Assembly (NCBI GenBank): GCA_902729315.2
Contig: LR746272.1
Location: forward strand, 5,029,037-5,093,036
DNA: 64,000 nucleotides
Source: Spirodela intermedia
Lineage: Eukaryota; Streptophyta; Magnoliopsida; Alismatales; Araceae
Direction: 5' to 3'
The notes beneath the pieces were generated by a model that was not told the DNA's origin, did no database searches, and was given only the letters and a program-made list of their open reading frames with translations. The translations under genes were made by a program, and so were the position numbers. Shown piece by piece: positions 1-12,579 of the stretch (the stretch's first letter is position 1; every line of letters starts with the position of its first letter).

Positions 1-1285
1 ATATATGGTGTCATTTCTTGGTAAAGGTGGCAACTCACAGGTTGTCTCACCTTGATTATGAGAGGAATATGTCTGATGGGATTCAAAAAGTATTAACTCA
101 CTACCACTTATGCTTCATCTTACAGCCATCACATGACTAAAATATAACACCAAAAGTGTACCTTTGCAAAAGAATGAGTAATCACTTAGTAACAGATCTA
201 CGTGGTTAATGTTCTAGGAACCTCTTTCATAAAAAGTCCTTCTAGGCGCACACCACCTCTATTCAATGGTGCAAAATACACATATCAGAAAGTCAAGACT
301 AAAAGATGACGACTAAGTCCAACAGGCCAATCCCCGGAGCAATCTGATTTTGAGATGGGTCTCAAAAATTTCTGATCATGTTTCCTAAATCATTTTAGGC
401 AAATGGAAAAACTATGAACAAACGAAAATCTGGGCAATGCACGAGTTGAGCAAAAGAGTGAGCCCATCATGCTACATAATTTATCTACATCAGCTGCTGC
501 ACCACAATGAATGTTCCTCATATCTAGGAACCTCCCTATGCATAAGCATTGCAAGGGATTTCCAATGATCGGAGTGCATCCCTCACTAACCTGACATAAA
601 GGAACATTGACCTGGAGAAATGGGAAGATCAAAGCCCAAAGAAAGATGCTTATAGGTTATAAGACCAAATCAGGATGAGAATGAGAATTTCAGGAGCAGA
701 AGGATGCAGGTGTGTGATGACCAGGCTGATGGAGATCACCCAGCTTGCCGGGGCTATTCTCAGCGTGAAGGCTCTAAATTAGGCCAACCCACTCTGTTAC
801 TTTGCTGGGGCGTTCGATATCTGATTAAGTGTCTCTTTATATGGAACTGTGCCTTTAGATCCAGCCATTTCTCAACTTCTTACAGGCGGTGGGGCTAAGT
901 TTTTTTCTCTAATTACCTTCTCCAATGGCCAGATCACATGAAGGGGACCTGAAATTAAACTGGACTCTGACAGCCCCGGACCGGATCCAGCCGTTGATGC
1001 CCCTCATGGTTCAACAGCACACGATATGAATAGAATTCTGGTGACGTGTTCACGTTAGCGAATGTGAATCAGGATCCAGAGAGGAAAAGGTTTGAGAAGG
1101 TTTCTAGACTGGCGAATGGGCACTTCAGGAAATAGAGCGCGGTAGGCAGCCTGCGCGTGGTTGGTGGCGGTCGCCCTTACAATTCTTCGACGAGAGAACT
1201 CCACGGCCGTCGCAACCAATGGGGGAAGTTGGAGTCTTGAACGTCCCCTGTCTCGCTCTCGCCACTTAAAGCCCCCCTTCCGGAA
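1..1285. other. Gene-poor left edge
   Basis: I recognise no gene here. The ORFs are short and in scattered frames, and none resembles a known domain. Base composition rises in GC after about 950, which may mark the edge of a former genic or promoter patch leading into the possible coding fragment that follows. Confidence 0.4.
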
Positions 1286-1540
1286 CAATTCAAGCTCTCC
1301 TTCGACGCCAAATGGATTTCCTTCCCCTTACAATGGATGCTGCTGTTCAGCACCGACGCCCGATTCCCTGCCTCATCGAAAAGCAAAGGACGCTTTCTCG
1401 ATACTACGCCCTCGCCAGGAAAGTTCACCGAGGTCAACGGCACCGACGATCTCGTGATAAGCTTCTCCGGAGACGGAGAGATCAGACAAGGGGCCCGTCT
1501 CCGTTTTCACAAAGAAATTATATATTTCGGCCTTACACGC
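1286..1540 (+). pseudogene. Possible coding fragment, unidentified
   Basis: One plus-strand frame stays open from roughly 1286 to past 1540 and reads like real protein, with the segments GKFTEVNGTDDLVISFSGDG and, a little further on, RQGARLRF. The stretch is GC-rich compared with the DNA on either side. I could not assign it to a family. No convincing start codon, splice donor or partner exon is visible, so it could be a lone exon, a gene fragment carried by a transposon, or chance. The opposite-strand ORFs here look less protein-like. Confidence 0.25.
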
Positions 1541-2592
1541 CGATCGGAATAGAAATATCGCCAATCCATTTACGACACTCCTAAAATATAAGGTGTCCAA
1601 ATGATTTTGAAGTCCCATCCTTTTATCCCTGGATTTGGCCGAAGCGGCCATCAGCCACACTTAGATTTTGTAGTGATCTCAGTGATGCTGACCGCCGTTT
1701 CCTTGATCAGGGCCCGGCCTGGTCGGTTTCCTCCGCCGCAGGAACCCTAGGAGCATCGGCCATGCAGCGGAGTTCTCCTATGATTAAGAATATGTGGCAG
1801 GTGAGAAATCTAAGAGCAGAACTTTGTACATAAGAAGAAGGGTCCGTACCGGTGAGGCGGTGCCTCTGGCTCTGGTTCCCTCATCTCCCTCGCGCTTCTT
1901 CCAATTACCGCCACAGAACGAACGGAGACACATGAAAGAAAGGAACTTTCTCGCCGCAAGCTGGAGCCAGCAGAAAGGCCTCTGAAGAAACGGAAGCCAT
2001 GACCACGATGACCGAGTTTCCTCAGATCTCAGGCCTTCTTCCATTTTGATCTCCCTCCCCGGGTCTCTCCTTCTGTCTTTTGCCTTTCGGGAGGTTCCTC
2101 GGGACCTGACGATATCAGATCAAACTTGTGAATAGGCAGCTAAGGGATAGTCCAGTACACCGACTACCTGCTACGAGTAAATTGAATGGGCAGCTAAGGG
2201 ATTGTCAGTGACGTTGGTCGGAGGGACACAATAAATAACTGATCGTATGCACCTACCCCCATTGAATGCTCTTGTCTATAATATGTCTTTCTCTCTCTTG
2301 CTCTACGTGTGTGCATGACACGGACAGGAGATCAACGGCACCTACGGCGGTATACCGTTGAATAGATCGCGCATTGAAGGAATTTTTCAAACTTTTCCAT
2401 TGACGAAAAAGGACAAAAAGGGAAATCTTCGAAGGGAAAAACCCGTCGATTCAAAACCACAGAATCTGAACTATTATTTTGCAATCACTAGATCCCAAGA
2501 GCATTCAGGAACTACATTGAAATATATCCCTTAACATTTCACATAGAAGAAGATGATTACTTATTGAATAATTTTTAAACCCATAAAATTAA
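1541..2592. other. Intergenic stretch, no gene seen
   Basis: I see nothing I can name. A short phrase, GCAGCTAAGGGAT, occurs twice about 55 bases apart near 2136-2205. The region becomes strongly AT-rich after about 2450 as it runs into the first LTR copy. Confidence 0.4.
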
Positions 2593-3926
2593 TGATAAGT
2601 CTTTATTATCATGAGTTAATAATTACTAAATAATATAGTTAACCTTAAGTCATGATAAATAGACTGATATTTATGTTAAAGTGTGAAAAATAGTTTTTAG
2701 TTGATTAACGTAAATTTTTAGGTAATTATGTGATTTTAATGAATTTATCTGATTTTTACAATCTTACTTTTGAGATAAATAAAGAAAAATAAATAAAAAT
2801 AAAAATATAACAAAATTAGGGGGGACCCATTGGCCAACTGGGCCTGCAAGCATGTCGGAAGTATAGTCGGGGAGGAGCCGCAAGTAGAGCTCAAATGACT
2901 AAAACTAATAGGACATGTGTGCGCCACTCTCCTTCCACGTCACTAGTGGCCAACTGACTATGGGGCAAGGAGTGGTCATACACATGTGAGAAAGAGACTT
3001 GATCAGAAATATAATATTACTATATATTCACTATAAACTTTGGTGCATAAGCGATGTGGGACTAAACCCGCATTACACTTTTCCCAAAAAGGTCAGGCAA
3101 CCGACACGGGTTCGAATCCTCGTAAAGTCAAAACTCATATGTTTCATCTGATTATCACGACTTTCCTACACATCGTCGGTGAAGGATTACACAACTAGAA
3201 TCGCTAGATCATCGACGAAAATCTTGTCAACGTGATTTGCGGGGCATTGCTACTAAAATTGTTAAATGATTCGCGATAAAAGGATCACGAATCCATTGAG
3301 CAAAGCATCTCTAATTGATCGATAAACAAGCCGTCATTAGGAAGAGGACGATCTGTCAAGAGATGAGTCACCACCTCCTAAGAGTGTACTAGATGTGATG
3401 AAGAGTTTCCTCTTACTACATAGACCTAAGGATAAAGCTCTTTGACATATGCCCCACCTCCATCCAGCTCCTCCCTGTCATGTGACAGTCACCGGAGAGC
3501 CACAAAGTCGTTATTTTTTTACTCCGCTAGGTAACAGTCATTGGAGATAATTCGATGACCCATTTCATTTAGAGATTGCCCACATCGTCTTTGTCCAAGG
3601 AGAGCCTTCAAGGCTGTAAACACTACACAACGATCCTCCTGAATGCTCAAGATTCCAATACATCACCGATGCATTGCCGCTTCGACGCCGAAACTCTATT
3701 TTCTTATTTTCAACTTACTTTTCACTTCACTTAGTGATAATTTGTGTGATTTAAATTTATCAAGATATACTTCATTCAGTTATGATTCTTTTAACTTTTA
3801 TAGATCTTAATTTGATCAATTAAATTATCTGTAATCGCTTATGTAAGAATCACTGGGTAAAACTCTATTCTCACCCGATTCGCATTTGTCATCTTGCGTC
3901 ATCTTGACATCCACACCCTTTTGTCA
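2593..3926 (+). mobile_element. LTR copy A, shortened, next to a primer site
   Basis: This copy begins TGATAAGTC and follows the same order of segments as the other copies: an AT-rich head, a GGGCCC-containing block, a block around GGGGCAAGGAGTGG, a T-arm-like GGTTCGAATCC, then a long GC-richer body. It ends GTCA, five bases before a primer-binding-like sequence. Compared with copies B and J it lacks about 400 bp of AT-rich tail, deleted just before the final GTCA. It also lacks about 115 bp near the T-arm-like motif that copies D and J carry. It is the upstream LTR of the gag relic that follows. Confidence 0.75.
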
Positions 3927-3931
3927 AATTT

Positions 3932-3949
3932 TGGCACCATTGTTGGGGG
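3932..3949 (+). other. Degenerate primer-binding site, tRNA-Asp type
   Basis: TGGCACCATTGTTGGGGG lies five bases after the end of LTR copy A. It differs at a few positions from the complement of the 3' end of plant tRNA-Asp, TGGCGCCGTTGCCGGGG, which is the primer used by many Athila and Tat elements. A similar decayed site follows the LTR end at 13186. Confidence 0.65.
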
Positions 3950-4675
3950 TGTATTACATAATATTTAGTATTTTTCTATTTTTCTCTAAGAGTACACAAA
4001 AAAATTTAACTCTTGTTTTATTTTATATTTGTCAAATGTTTTTTTAAATAAAAAAAGAATGAAGAGAAGCAAGGCAAGGACTGGAGCATATTGAAAGAGG
4101 GTAATAATTATTAAACTTTTTCCTTGAATTTATTGATTGTTTATGCATGGTAGAAGATCCTTGCATCCAAGGCTAGAAAATCCTTTTATTATTTCATTCA
4201 AAACTAAAAATTGAAAAGAAAAATTAATTTTGATTGATCCTGAAGGAAGTACAAGTCAAACTGAGAACAATCCTATGGCCATGAAAAATCATTATGTCTT
4301 TGATTCATTTCAAAGAGCATCCAATATTAGAGTCTCATTAGCCCAGTGTTAAATTCAAAATAAATTCAGGAATTTTTCAAATGCTCCCTAATTTTTATAG
4401 ATTGCCTTTAGAGGAACGTCATCAGTACTTAGAAAAATTTCATATGGTCTGTGATTTAATTAATCTCCCTCAAGTTACACCGAAAATTATTAAGATGAAA
4501 TTATTTCCTCATATACTTAGGGACAAAGCTTGCCATTGGCTATCCACATTAGATAGAGAACTAACTAGCTGGAAAGACATAGCATAGGCCTTTCTTCGAA
4601 AATTTAATCCCTTAGAAAAAACTCAAAATATGAGAAAATATATATGGAGTTCTTCTCTAAGATCAAATATATGTT
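3950..4675 (+). pseudogene. Athila-like gag relic 1, 5' part
   Basis: The leader after the primer site leads into a broken gag reading frame. The longest open part (4381-4587, 68 codons) contains YLEKFHMVCDLINLPQVTP and then KLFPHILRDKACHWLSTLDR, the core of the Retrotrans_gag domain of plant Ty3/gypsy elements. In-frame stops interrupt it, so it is not functional. Compared with gag relic 2 (13213-15010) it has lost about 720 bp of middle sequence, and it is then split by the solo LTR at 4676-6311. The 3' part resumes at 6317. Confidence 0.75.
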
Positions 4676-6311
4676 TGATAAGTCTTCATTATTATGAGTT
4701 ATTAATTAACAAATAATATAGTTTTAGCCTTAACTCATGATAAATAGACTTATATTTATATTAAAGTGTAAAAAATAGTTTTCAATTGATTAATGTGAAT
4801 TTTTGGGTAATTATGTAATTTTATACAAATGTATATGATTTTTATAATCTTACTCTTGAGATAAATGAAGAAAAAGAAATAAAAATAAAAATATAACAAA
4901 ATGGGGAGACTCGCTAGCTAGCTAGGCCCACAAGTGGGCCAAAAGCACAGTTAGGAAGGAGCTGTAAGTAGGGGCTCAAGCGGCTAGGACCGATAAGGGC
5001 ACGTGTGTGCCACTCCCCTTTCACGTCACTAGTGGCAAACTGACTATGGGGCAAGGAGTGGTCATATATGTGCAAGAAAGGGACTTGATCAGAAATGTAA
5101 TATTACTATATATTCACTAGAAACTTCAGCACACAAGCGATGTGAGACTAAACCCACATCACACCTTCCCTAAAAAAGGTAGGCAACTAGCACATGTTCG
5201 AATTCTCCTAGAGCCAAAACTCATATGTTTTATTTGATTATCACAACTTTTCTATAGATTGCCAGTGAAGGATTAAGCAACCAGAATCGCTGGATCATCG
5301 ACAAAAATCTCGTCAATGCGATTCGCAGAGCATTGTTACTAAAATTACTAAACAATTCACTATAAAAAGACCCTAAATCTATCGAGTAAAGCATCTCTAA
5401 TTGATTGATGGACAAGCCGTCATTTGGAAGAGGACGATCTGCTAAGAGAAGAGTTGCCACCTCCTGAGAGTGCACCAGATGCAATGAAGAGCCTCCTCTT
5501 GCTATGTGGACTTGAGGATGAAGCTCCCTAACACACGCCCCACCTCCATCTAACTCATCTCCGTCGGGTGACAACCACCAAAGAGTCACAAAGTCTCTAT
5601 TTTTCTACTTCGTCGGGTGACAACTGCCGGAGACAATTCGACGACCCATTTCATTGATCTCTAAACTTTGCAAAGAGATCTAGAGATTGCCCACATTGTC
5701 TTTGTCCAAGGAGAGCCTTTAAGGCCATGGACACTACACGACTATCCTCCTGAATGCTCAAGATTCTAGTGCATCGCCGACGCATCACTGTTGCGATACT
5801 AGAACCCTATTTTCCTACTTTCAACTTACTTTACGCTTCATTTAGTGATAATTTGTCTGATTTTAATTTAGCAAAATATACTTCATTCAATTACAATTCT
5901 TTCGACTTTTACAAATCTTAATTTGATAAATTAAATCGTATGTAATTGCTTATGTAAGAGATGAAACTCTATTTCTGCTCGATTTGTATTCACCGAGCAC
6001 TAATGTCATCGTGATGTCCACACTCTTATTTCCTTTTTTTGTGAATTATATATATATATATATCCTTTTTATTTCTTAGTATAAAATTTATAAAAAATAG
6101 TATTCTTTAAAAACAATTCTTAATAATTATCAGATATTATATTACATTCCTGTGATTGACTTATAAGATTATCGCTATTTTTGGAAATTTTATTGAATTA
6201 TAATTGATATATTTCTTCAAAAATACTTCTAAATATCTAAAAATTCGTATTTTCTAGTTTTATAAATTTTAAATTTATGTGATTTACTATACAATGACTA
6301 AGTCACGTCAA
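4676..6311 (+). mobile_element. Solo LTR copy B with perfect 5-bp duplication
   Basis: A full-length LTR of about 1.64 kb starts TGATAAGTC and ends CACGTCA. It is flanked on both sides by ATGTT (4671-4675 and 6312-6316), a perfect 5-bp target-site duplication. There is no internal region or second LTR, so it is a solo LTR left by LTR-LTR recombination. It lies inside gag relic 1: removing it and one ATGTT restores continuity with relic 2 around 14330-14345. It belongs to the shorter LTR subtype shared with copy A. Confidence 0.85.
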
Positions 6312-6316
6312 TGTTG

Positions 6317-7045
6317 TACCAAAAATAAATTATAGAGGCTTTTGAGAATAAGAGAGAATAGTGACAACCACCTAGTCAGCCCATTAAAAATTTAGGAAAT
6401 TATCTAATAGTAGGAATTTAGTAAGAAGAGTTTAGTTAGATAAATTTAAGAAAAAACTCACGAAATGAAAATGTTATGACAGTGAATACATTGAGTGAAA
6501 ATATTTTACCTAATCCTTATTTCTAATTATTAGAAGAAATTGATGATCTATTAGAAGTAAATGAGAATATTAAAGCTGAAAATATAGTAGCAGAAAATAT
6601 GAATAAAATCATTTATTACTCACAATTGATAAATGAATATAGTGAGGATGATGAGGAGAAAGAGTCATTCGATGAAGAAGTAGCAGCTGATCATGAAAAA
6701 ATCATCTAAATTTTAGTAAAAGGGAGTAAGGACAGAAATAAAGAAAAACATATTTTAGGTGAGAAAAAATTAGTTGATTTGGGAGATATAGAAGACGAAA
6801 TTAATAAATCTAATCAAAATTTTACAGCCATAGATGTTGATAGTGAGGATGATGATATATATCATATACTGAAATTAGAAGATAGCTCTTTGGAAGATGA
6901 AGAATTTGATGAGTTGAGAAACAAAAAACAAGAAAAAGAGTTGATTCAACTAATGAGGAGAAATGAAAATAATGAATATAAACAATACAAAAATGTCAAC
7001 AAGGAAAGGCCAGGGATAGACCCAATTATTTTACACAAAAATTAA
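6317..7045 (+). pseudogene. Athila-like gag relic 1, 3' part, acidic
   Basis: This continues gag relic 1 on the far side of the solo LTR and aligns base for base with 14342-15000. The frame is interrupted until 6779, after which 88 codons remain open and encode a highly acidic stretch rich in Asp and Glu, including DVDSEDDDIYHILKLEDSS. I do not recognise this segment as a known domain; by position it is the C-terminal part of gag or the gag-pol linker. It ends without protease or reverse transcriptase and without a downstream LTR. Confidence 0.6.
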
Positions 7046-9119
7046 CACTAAGAGAAGGCCAGCAAAAAGCTAAACCACTTCGGTAATCTTCCTCTTGGCG
7101 TATTGAAGGATAGAATGCATTGGTTAGTGAATTTTCAAATAAAAAAGGAAAGAAACTACAAGAAAGGACTGACAATGAGAACTTACACATGACTACGAAT
7201 TTTGTGAGCTCCACATGGTGTTTAGTTGAAAAGGGGTTTCAGAAATGGTACCAACCATAGTTTCTAAGTTAATGAGTTTCTTAGACATGCATTGAACTTG
7301 TCACTAATCTAGTTTCAGCTTGCAGAACTATGCTTTAGTGATGGCAGAATCATAAGTATACCAAGCAGTGTGGCATATACATCCAAGTACAATGAGAACA
7401 GCTCTCAATTTTATCTTCGTTCAACATACTACAATATCTAGATCAGCCAAAAAATAACAGCCATAATAAAATGACAGTTGTGATAACATTTTTTATCATT
7501 CACAAAATGAACTAAACAAACTATTTTCCCTTTTATAAACAAATCTTGATAGCACCATCATTCATCCTAAGCTTACTTCTCACTTTAGTAAAAGATAGTT
7601 TGTCTTTCTGCCAAATAAGATATGTTGATTTAATGAGGCTCAAAATAGGAACTGAACTGAGAAATGAAGTCAGATTTTTCACATTACTCATGTTAGTCTA
7701 ACTCGGTTTAGATTTATAGAAACTAGGTGAGTCAACTTCTTTGGTTAATCTATCTAAGGGAAGGTAATTAATCTCTAGGACACGAAAAGCATACTAAGAT
7801 CTTTATAAATGTTGAAATTGACTAATTATACTCTTTTAAGCACACCTTAGGTTCTACCAATATCTCTAATAATAAATGTTCAACAACATGACATCAACCA
7901 GCCCTTACACTGCCAGATGCATGGGTCTAAACAGCTTGATACTTGATTTCAGTACTACATCATTGTAGTAGAATAATAGTTATAGAACCAGCCCATTTAA
8001 GTCTAGCACATGCTTCTAACAATAATATTTTCTCACTATAGACTACAATGAGGAAAATTAAAATATTTTAATTTCTTACAAGTTTCCCTTCAAGGCATAG
8101 AAGGTTGAGTTTTAGTACAATGACAAATTATTTTATCTAGAGGAGATATATTGCCTTCAGCTCCTACTAATAAATCTAATTCAGCCATAAGTTATTCTTT
8201 TTTAGTAGGAAACAAGAAAAAAGATGTCATTTATTGTACCCCCAATGATTTACATCTGAATACCTATTGTCTACTTCCTATTTATTTTCCTTTTTCTATT
8301 TTCTGTGGAATGTTTCTTCTTGATGCATGTGATTCAACACATTTGACTATTTTCTGAAAGTGTGATTTTCTTTCAGAGTTCATATGGATAGGAAAATTTC
8401 ATCATTAAAACTTAAAGCAATATAATATATTGATGTGAAATTATATTTTATCCTTAGATGTATTTTCTCAACCAAAATATTTTTTACTTAAAGATGGAAA
8501 ACACGTTATCTACTAACTCTATGTTAAAATTACACAATATATCATAATAACCAGATATTACAATAGTTACCATCATAAAACATGACTGATGAAAATATCA
8601 AAGTGCTACCTTGGGCACATTGAACTAAATCACATGAGATTAACACCACTTGATGTTTCTTACTATTTCATGGTTCAATATTTTTTACTTTTTGCTTTTT
8701 TTGTTATGCTTTCAGTTTCCTTCATCAAAAATATTATAATTATTAATCCCATGGTAGGTTATGTAGCCTGCCAAGAGTGGAAGTGAATTAGCTCTTTGAA
8801 ATTGATGGTTTTTTTTTTGGGTTCAATGATTTTTTTCTAGTAAACACTAATTAGGTCAACACATGTTGGGTCAACTAACCTAGACTAACATATTGGTTCA
8901 ACTACCTTAGGACAATTGACCAATTTGACATACTAATTAATAATAAAAAATTATCATTTTGTTATATTATGTTTTTTCTTCCTTTCTGATGTCAACTTAT
9001 CAAAACTTGTTACCCATAGTTTTCACTACAAGTAAGAAGAGAAAAATGAGCTTGCCAATTGTTAGAGGGTTGATCGTGAAAAGGAGAAAAGAACAGATGT
9101 AATATTTACAACTCTCATT
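7046..9119. other. AT-rich stretch, no gene seen
   Basis: I see no coding region, LTR end or RNA gene. ORFs are short, AT-rich and without recognisable motifs. It may be old, heavily mutated retroelement interior. Around 8850-8935 a phrase resembling GGTCAACACATGTTGGGTCAACTA is repeated in diverged form, suggesting a local duplication. Confidence 0.4.
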
Positions 9120-9985
9120 GGGTTTTTAAAGATAATTGATAATATATATTTTACCAGATAATAATTGATTATTATTTTTATATCCCTAATAATGCTACAT
9201 ATAACTTAAGTTTCTAGTATCATGGCACTCTACATGTCGTTAGATCATATATGCTTGGTCACGTGGCATGATGAGCGACGTAGGATTAACCCACCATGAA
9301 CTGCTACTGATGAAGAACTTAAATCACTTGTACTATAACACTTCACTCTCCATCAGATCATCCTTTCTGGTAATGTGTGTGCTAAGCAATGTAAGATTTG
9401 TGAACCACTAACCAAACACTTTAGGCTTCAAGTATCATGGTGATTGACCTATTGCAAGATTTGCCTTATCTAGTGACATGGCGTACTAAGTCCCACTAGA
9501 TCAGACTACCTTAGATTGGTGCCCTAAAACACAAGAAAATTTAGTCCCATATTAGAAATACTCATAAGGGATTGAGCTGAATATATATCAAAGTGAAGTT
9601 GTGTTCAGAGATCTCTTCTTGCTAATAAAATAATGACCAAGACCATCTTGGGAGAAGGTAATATGTGGTATGCCCTTATGCACGCAATGTGTATGACACT
9701 CCTTGCTTCATGACCGGTTGGCCCCTAGGACATGGCAAGGGAGTGACACACACATGTGTGAAGTGAGTCCTTAGTTACTCATGGCTGCCCCAGCCTAGGT
9801 CCACCCACTCAAGTGCACCACCCCTTCAAGTTAGCTGCCAAGTGCCTTGCCACCAAAGTGTTGATCCTTATATTGTTAAAATTCAAAAATTAGGATAAGT
9901 CATTGATCATGATTCAGAAAAACACACAAAAATAAAATAATAAAACTTTTTAAACATAAAAAATCTAGCTTTAACATGTGTTCAT
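9120..9985 (+). repeat. Dispersed repeat R, copy 1 (uninterrupted)
   Basis: This segment matches 19345-19907 followed by 23350-23726 in the same orientation. Shared landmarks include TTTAAAGATAAT near its start, GGTCACGTGGCATG, ACCCACCATGAAC, TGTGTATGACACTC near 9695 and AATCTAGCTTTAA near 9970. The second copy is broken by the LTR nest, so this copy is the natural empty-site comparison. It may be the LTR or body of another retroelement; I see no coding capacity. Confidence 0.65.
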
Positions 9986-10394
9986 TTAGGGCTCTCTTTC
10001 TCTCTCTCGATTGAGGTTCTCTTATGATTTTCTCTTCACCACCAAAGACATAAGCTTTTGTACCTTTCTTGTGCATGGAATTGTTCTTTCTTTATTATTT
10101 CTTTCTTTATTCTTTCTTTATCATTGGTGATCTCTTTCTTTCTTGTACCTTACTCATACCTACTTACCAAAATATCAATCTTGGTATCTTTTACTTGAGA
10201 TATTCCTACATATGTTACCTCCAACTATCCCATGTTTCCATTATTATTTCATTTAAACTCAATAACATTAATGACTCTAAGTAAAATATTTATTACCCTT
10301 GCATTTAATACAAAGATTTGTTCATTAGTTGACTTGATACATCTTCATGATAACATACTGATTATGAGACGAAATAAATAAATAGAAATCAAAT
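9986..10394. other. AT-rich spacer
   Basis: No feature is recognised. There is a pyrimidine-rich patch around 9990-10030 and TTC/TTTCT runs to about 10140. It ends where LTR copy D begins to align. Confidence 0.35.
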
Positions 10395-11180
10395 AAAATA
10401 AAAATATAATTTTGTAATCATATTTTTGAGATAAATAAATAGAAATAAAGTAAAATAAAAATATAGAAAAAAGAGGGGCCCACTAAGTGGGTCAAAAGAA
10501 CAATCGAGCAAAGCTACGAGTAGAAGGCTCGAGCAACTAAGGGTTGATAGGGCACATTTGTGTCACTCCCCTTCCACATCACCAATGGCCAATCAAGTGT
10601 GGGGCAAGGAGTGGTTGTACATACATGAGAGAGAAACTTATTGATGACATAATCTCATGTTATTATATATGTCCTAGAACTCAGGAAATAACTAATATGA
10701 GACTAAACTATGGTCACACCTTCTCAAAATATTGTTAATGATTTTAATACCTAAAATACCCCTTATTTATGAGAATAATATACCCTTATGATGTCACTTT
10801 ATAAAGGTATTCGTGTACTTATTTTATTTTCTCTCATGTAGGTGGGTGCTTGGCAAAGGTTCGAATCACTAGAGCTAAATTTATATTTTTATCTAGTTAA
10901 ATCATAATTTTCTTACAAGTACCTATCAATAATTAAGTCGTCATAATCACTCAATCATTAATGAAAATCTTATTAATACAATTTGTAGAGTATTGTTACC
11001 CCAAATTGTCAAATAATGAAAAGATCATGAATTCATCAAGTAAATTATCTCAAATTGATTGATGAAGAAGTCATCATCGAGAAGAAGACAATCTACTAGA
11101 AGATGAGTCATCACCTCTTAAGAGCATACTAGATATAATGAAGAGCCTCCTTTTACTACAGGATGAAACTCTTTAATATT
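10395..11180 (+). mobile_element. LTR copy D, truncated at both ends
   Basis: It aligns to the middle of the LTR family: the GGGGCCCACT block, GGGGCAAGGAGTGG, the block with AATACCTAAAATACCCCTTATT, and a T-arm-like GGTTCGAATC. It lacks both the normal head and the 3' tail. The AT-rich head is partly duplicated (AAATAAATAGAAAT occurs twice near 10375 and 10435). On its right it runs directly into a minus-strand copia relic near 11185. It carries the roughly 115-bp block that copies A and B lack. Confidence 0.65.
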
Positions 11181-11189
11181 GACAAGAAG

Positions 11190-12579
11190 GGTTAAATCAT
11201 GTAGGTGAGAGAAGAGAGAGGGATAATGAGCCTGAGTAAGTCATGTAGAGGATGTTCGAACACTCTCTCAAGCTAGAGCACATAAGTCAAACATGCCCAA
11301 ATTGGTACATATAGTATCATAGGACACTCCTATAAGGCTCTTGATGAAGATGTCCGCTAATTGATTGAATGAAGTGACATGTGGTGTGGAGATAACCTCT
11401 GTCAGAACTTTGTCCCAAATGTAGTGATAATCAATCTCGATGTGTTTGACTACTCGTAGAATGTGAGATTCTCGATGATGAAGGTTACTTTTGATTGTCA
11501 TAGTATATAGGCATAGGTATTTGACGAGTGACACCCAAACTCTCCATAAGAGTGTGAAGCCATACCATCTCACACATTGTCTTAGTCATAGCATGATATT
11601 TAGCTTTTACACTAAAACAAGATACCACCTTTTACTTCTGAGAGCACCAAGTGACTAGATTGCCACCAACATACATGTAGTAGCTAGTTGTCAACTTATG
11701 ATCTCTTTTGTCACTAGTGTACGCAGCATTTGAGTAGGCTTCAACACATAGGTGACCATGACATATGTAGATGAGCCCCTTCCCTAGAGCTCATTTGACA
11801 TAGGATAGGACACATAATATTCGTTCCCAATAGACTTGACGAGGCTCATATATAAATTAACTAAGAACACTAACTATATGCATGATGTCAAGATGAGTAA
11901 TAGTGAGATATATCAATTTTCTTAATAATCATCAATAGTGATTAACATCCTCCATCAGAGGTGAAATAATATCTCAAAACTTCTAACGTGCCTCCATAGG
12001 TGATGACTACGGTTTGCAGCCAAGAAGCCTCATTTCAAAGGTCGATGACATATTTCATTTGAGATAAAGCTAGTTTGCCCAACTAATAAGCAAACTCTAT
12101 CACAAAGAAGTAGTGCGGTGTCCCCAAGTTTCTTGTGACAAAATGTTGTTGCAAGTAGGCTTTAGTGGTAGAGATGCCTACCTCATCACTCCCTATCACA
12201 ATAATGTTATCAACATACACAATAAGGATGACCATACCTCCAGGTGTGGTCTTCATCAAGATAGTAGGGTCCACAATGTATGGAGTGAAGCTGAAGGTAG
12301 TAAGAAGGCCACTAAACTTTACAAATCAAGCATGAGAACTCTACTTGAGTCTGTAGATAATATATTGAAGCAAGTAGACCTAGGAAGACTTCTTTTAAGC
12401 AATATATCTTGAAGGTTACTCTATGAAAATTTACTTATCCAAGTCATTATATAGGAAGACAGTAGACATGTCCAACTAGTGAAGTGACTAATCACTGTGC
12501 ATTGCCAAGGAGAGAAGAACTTGAATGGAGTTCAACTAGACCATAGGGGAGAAGGTCTCTATGTAATCAACACTATAGG
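11190..12579 (-). pseudogene. Ty1/copia pol relic 1 (RT to RNase H)
   Basis: Read on the minus strand this is the 3' half of a copia polyprotein. The upstream end (12560-12540) reads YIETFSPMV, as in copia reverse transcriptase. Around 12200 comes LIVYVDNIIVIGSDE, the RT catalytic region with the usual YVDD changed to YVDN. Near the end (11573-11268) comes the RNase H tail with QLADIFIKSLIG and LGMFDLC. Stops and frameshifts break the frame, and the second catalytic Asp is lost, so it is dead. Its 5' end is cut by a minus-strand LTR fragment at 12580. Confidence 0.8.

Noticed and set aside
3105-3125. A tRNA gene, suggested by GGTTCGAATCC
   Set aside because: No acceptor stem, anticodon stem or intact A box can be folded around it, and it recurs at the same place in every LTR copy. 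It is kept only as a motif finding.
3932-7045. A complete Athila-like element
   Set aside because: There is no protease, reverse transcriptase, RNase H, integrase or second flanking LTR; the gag has stops and a large deletion.
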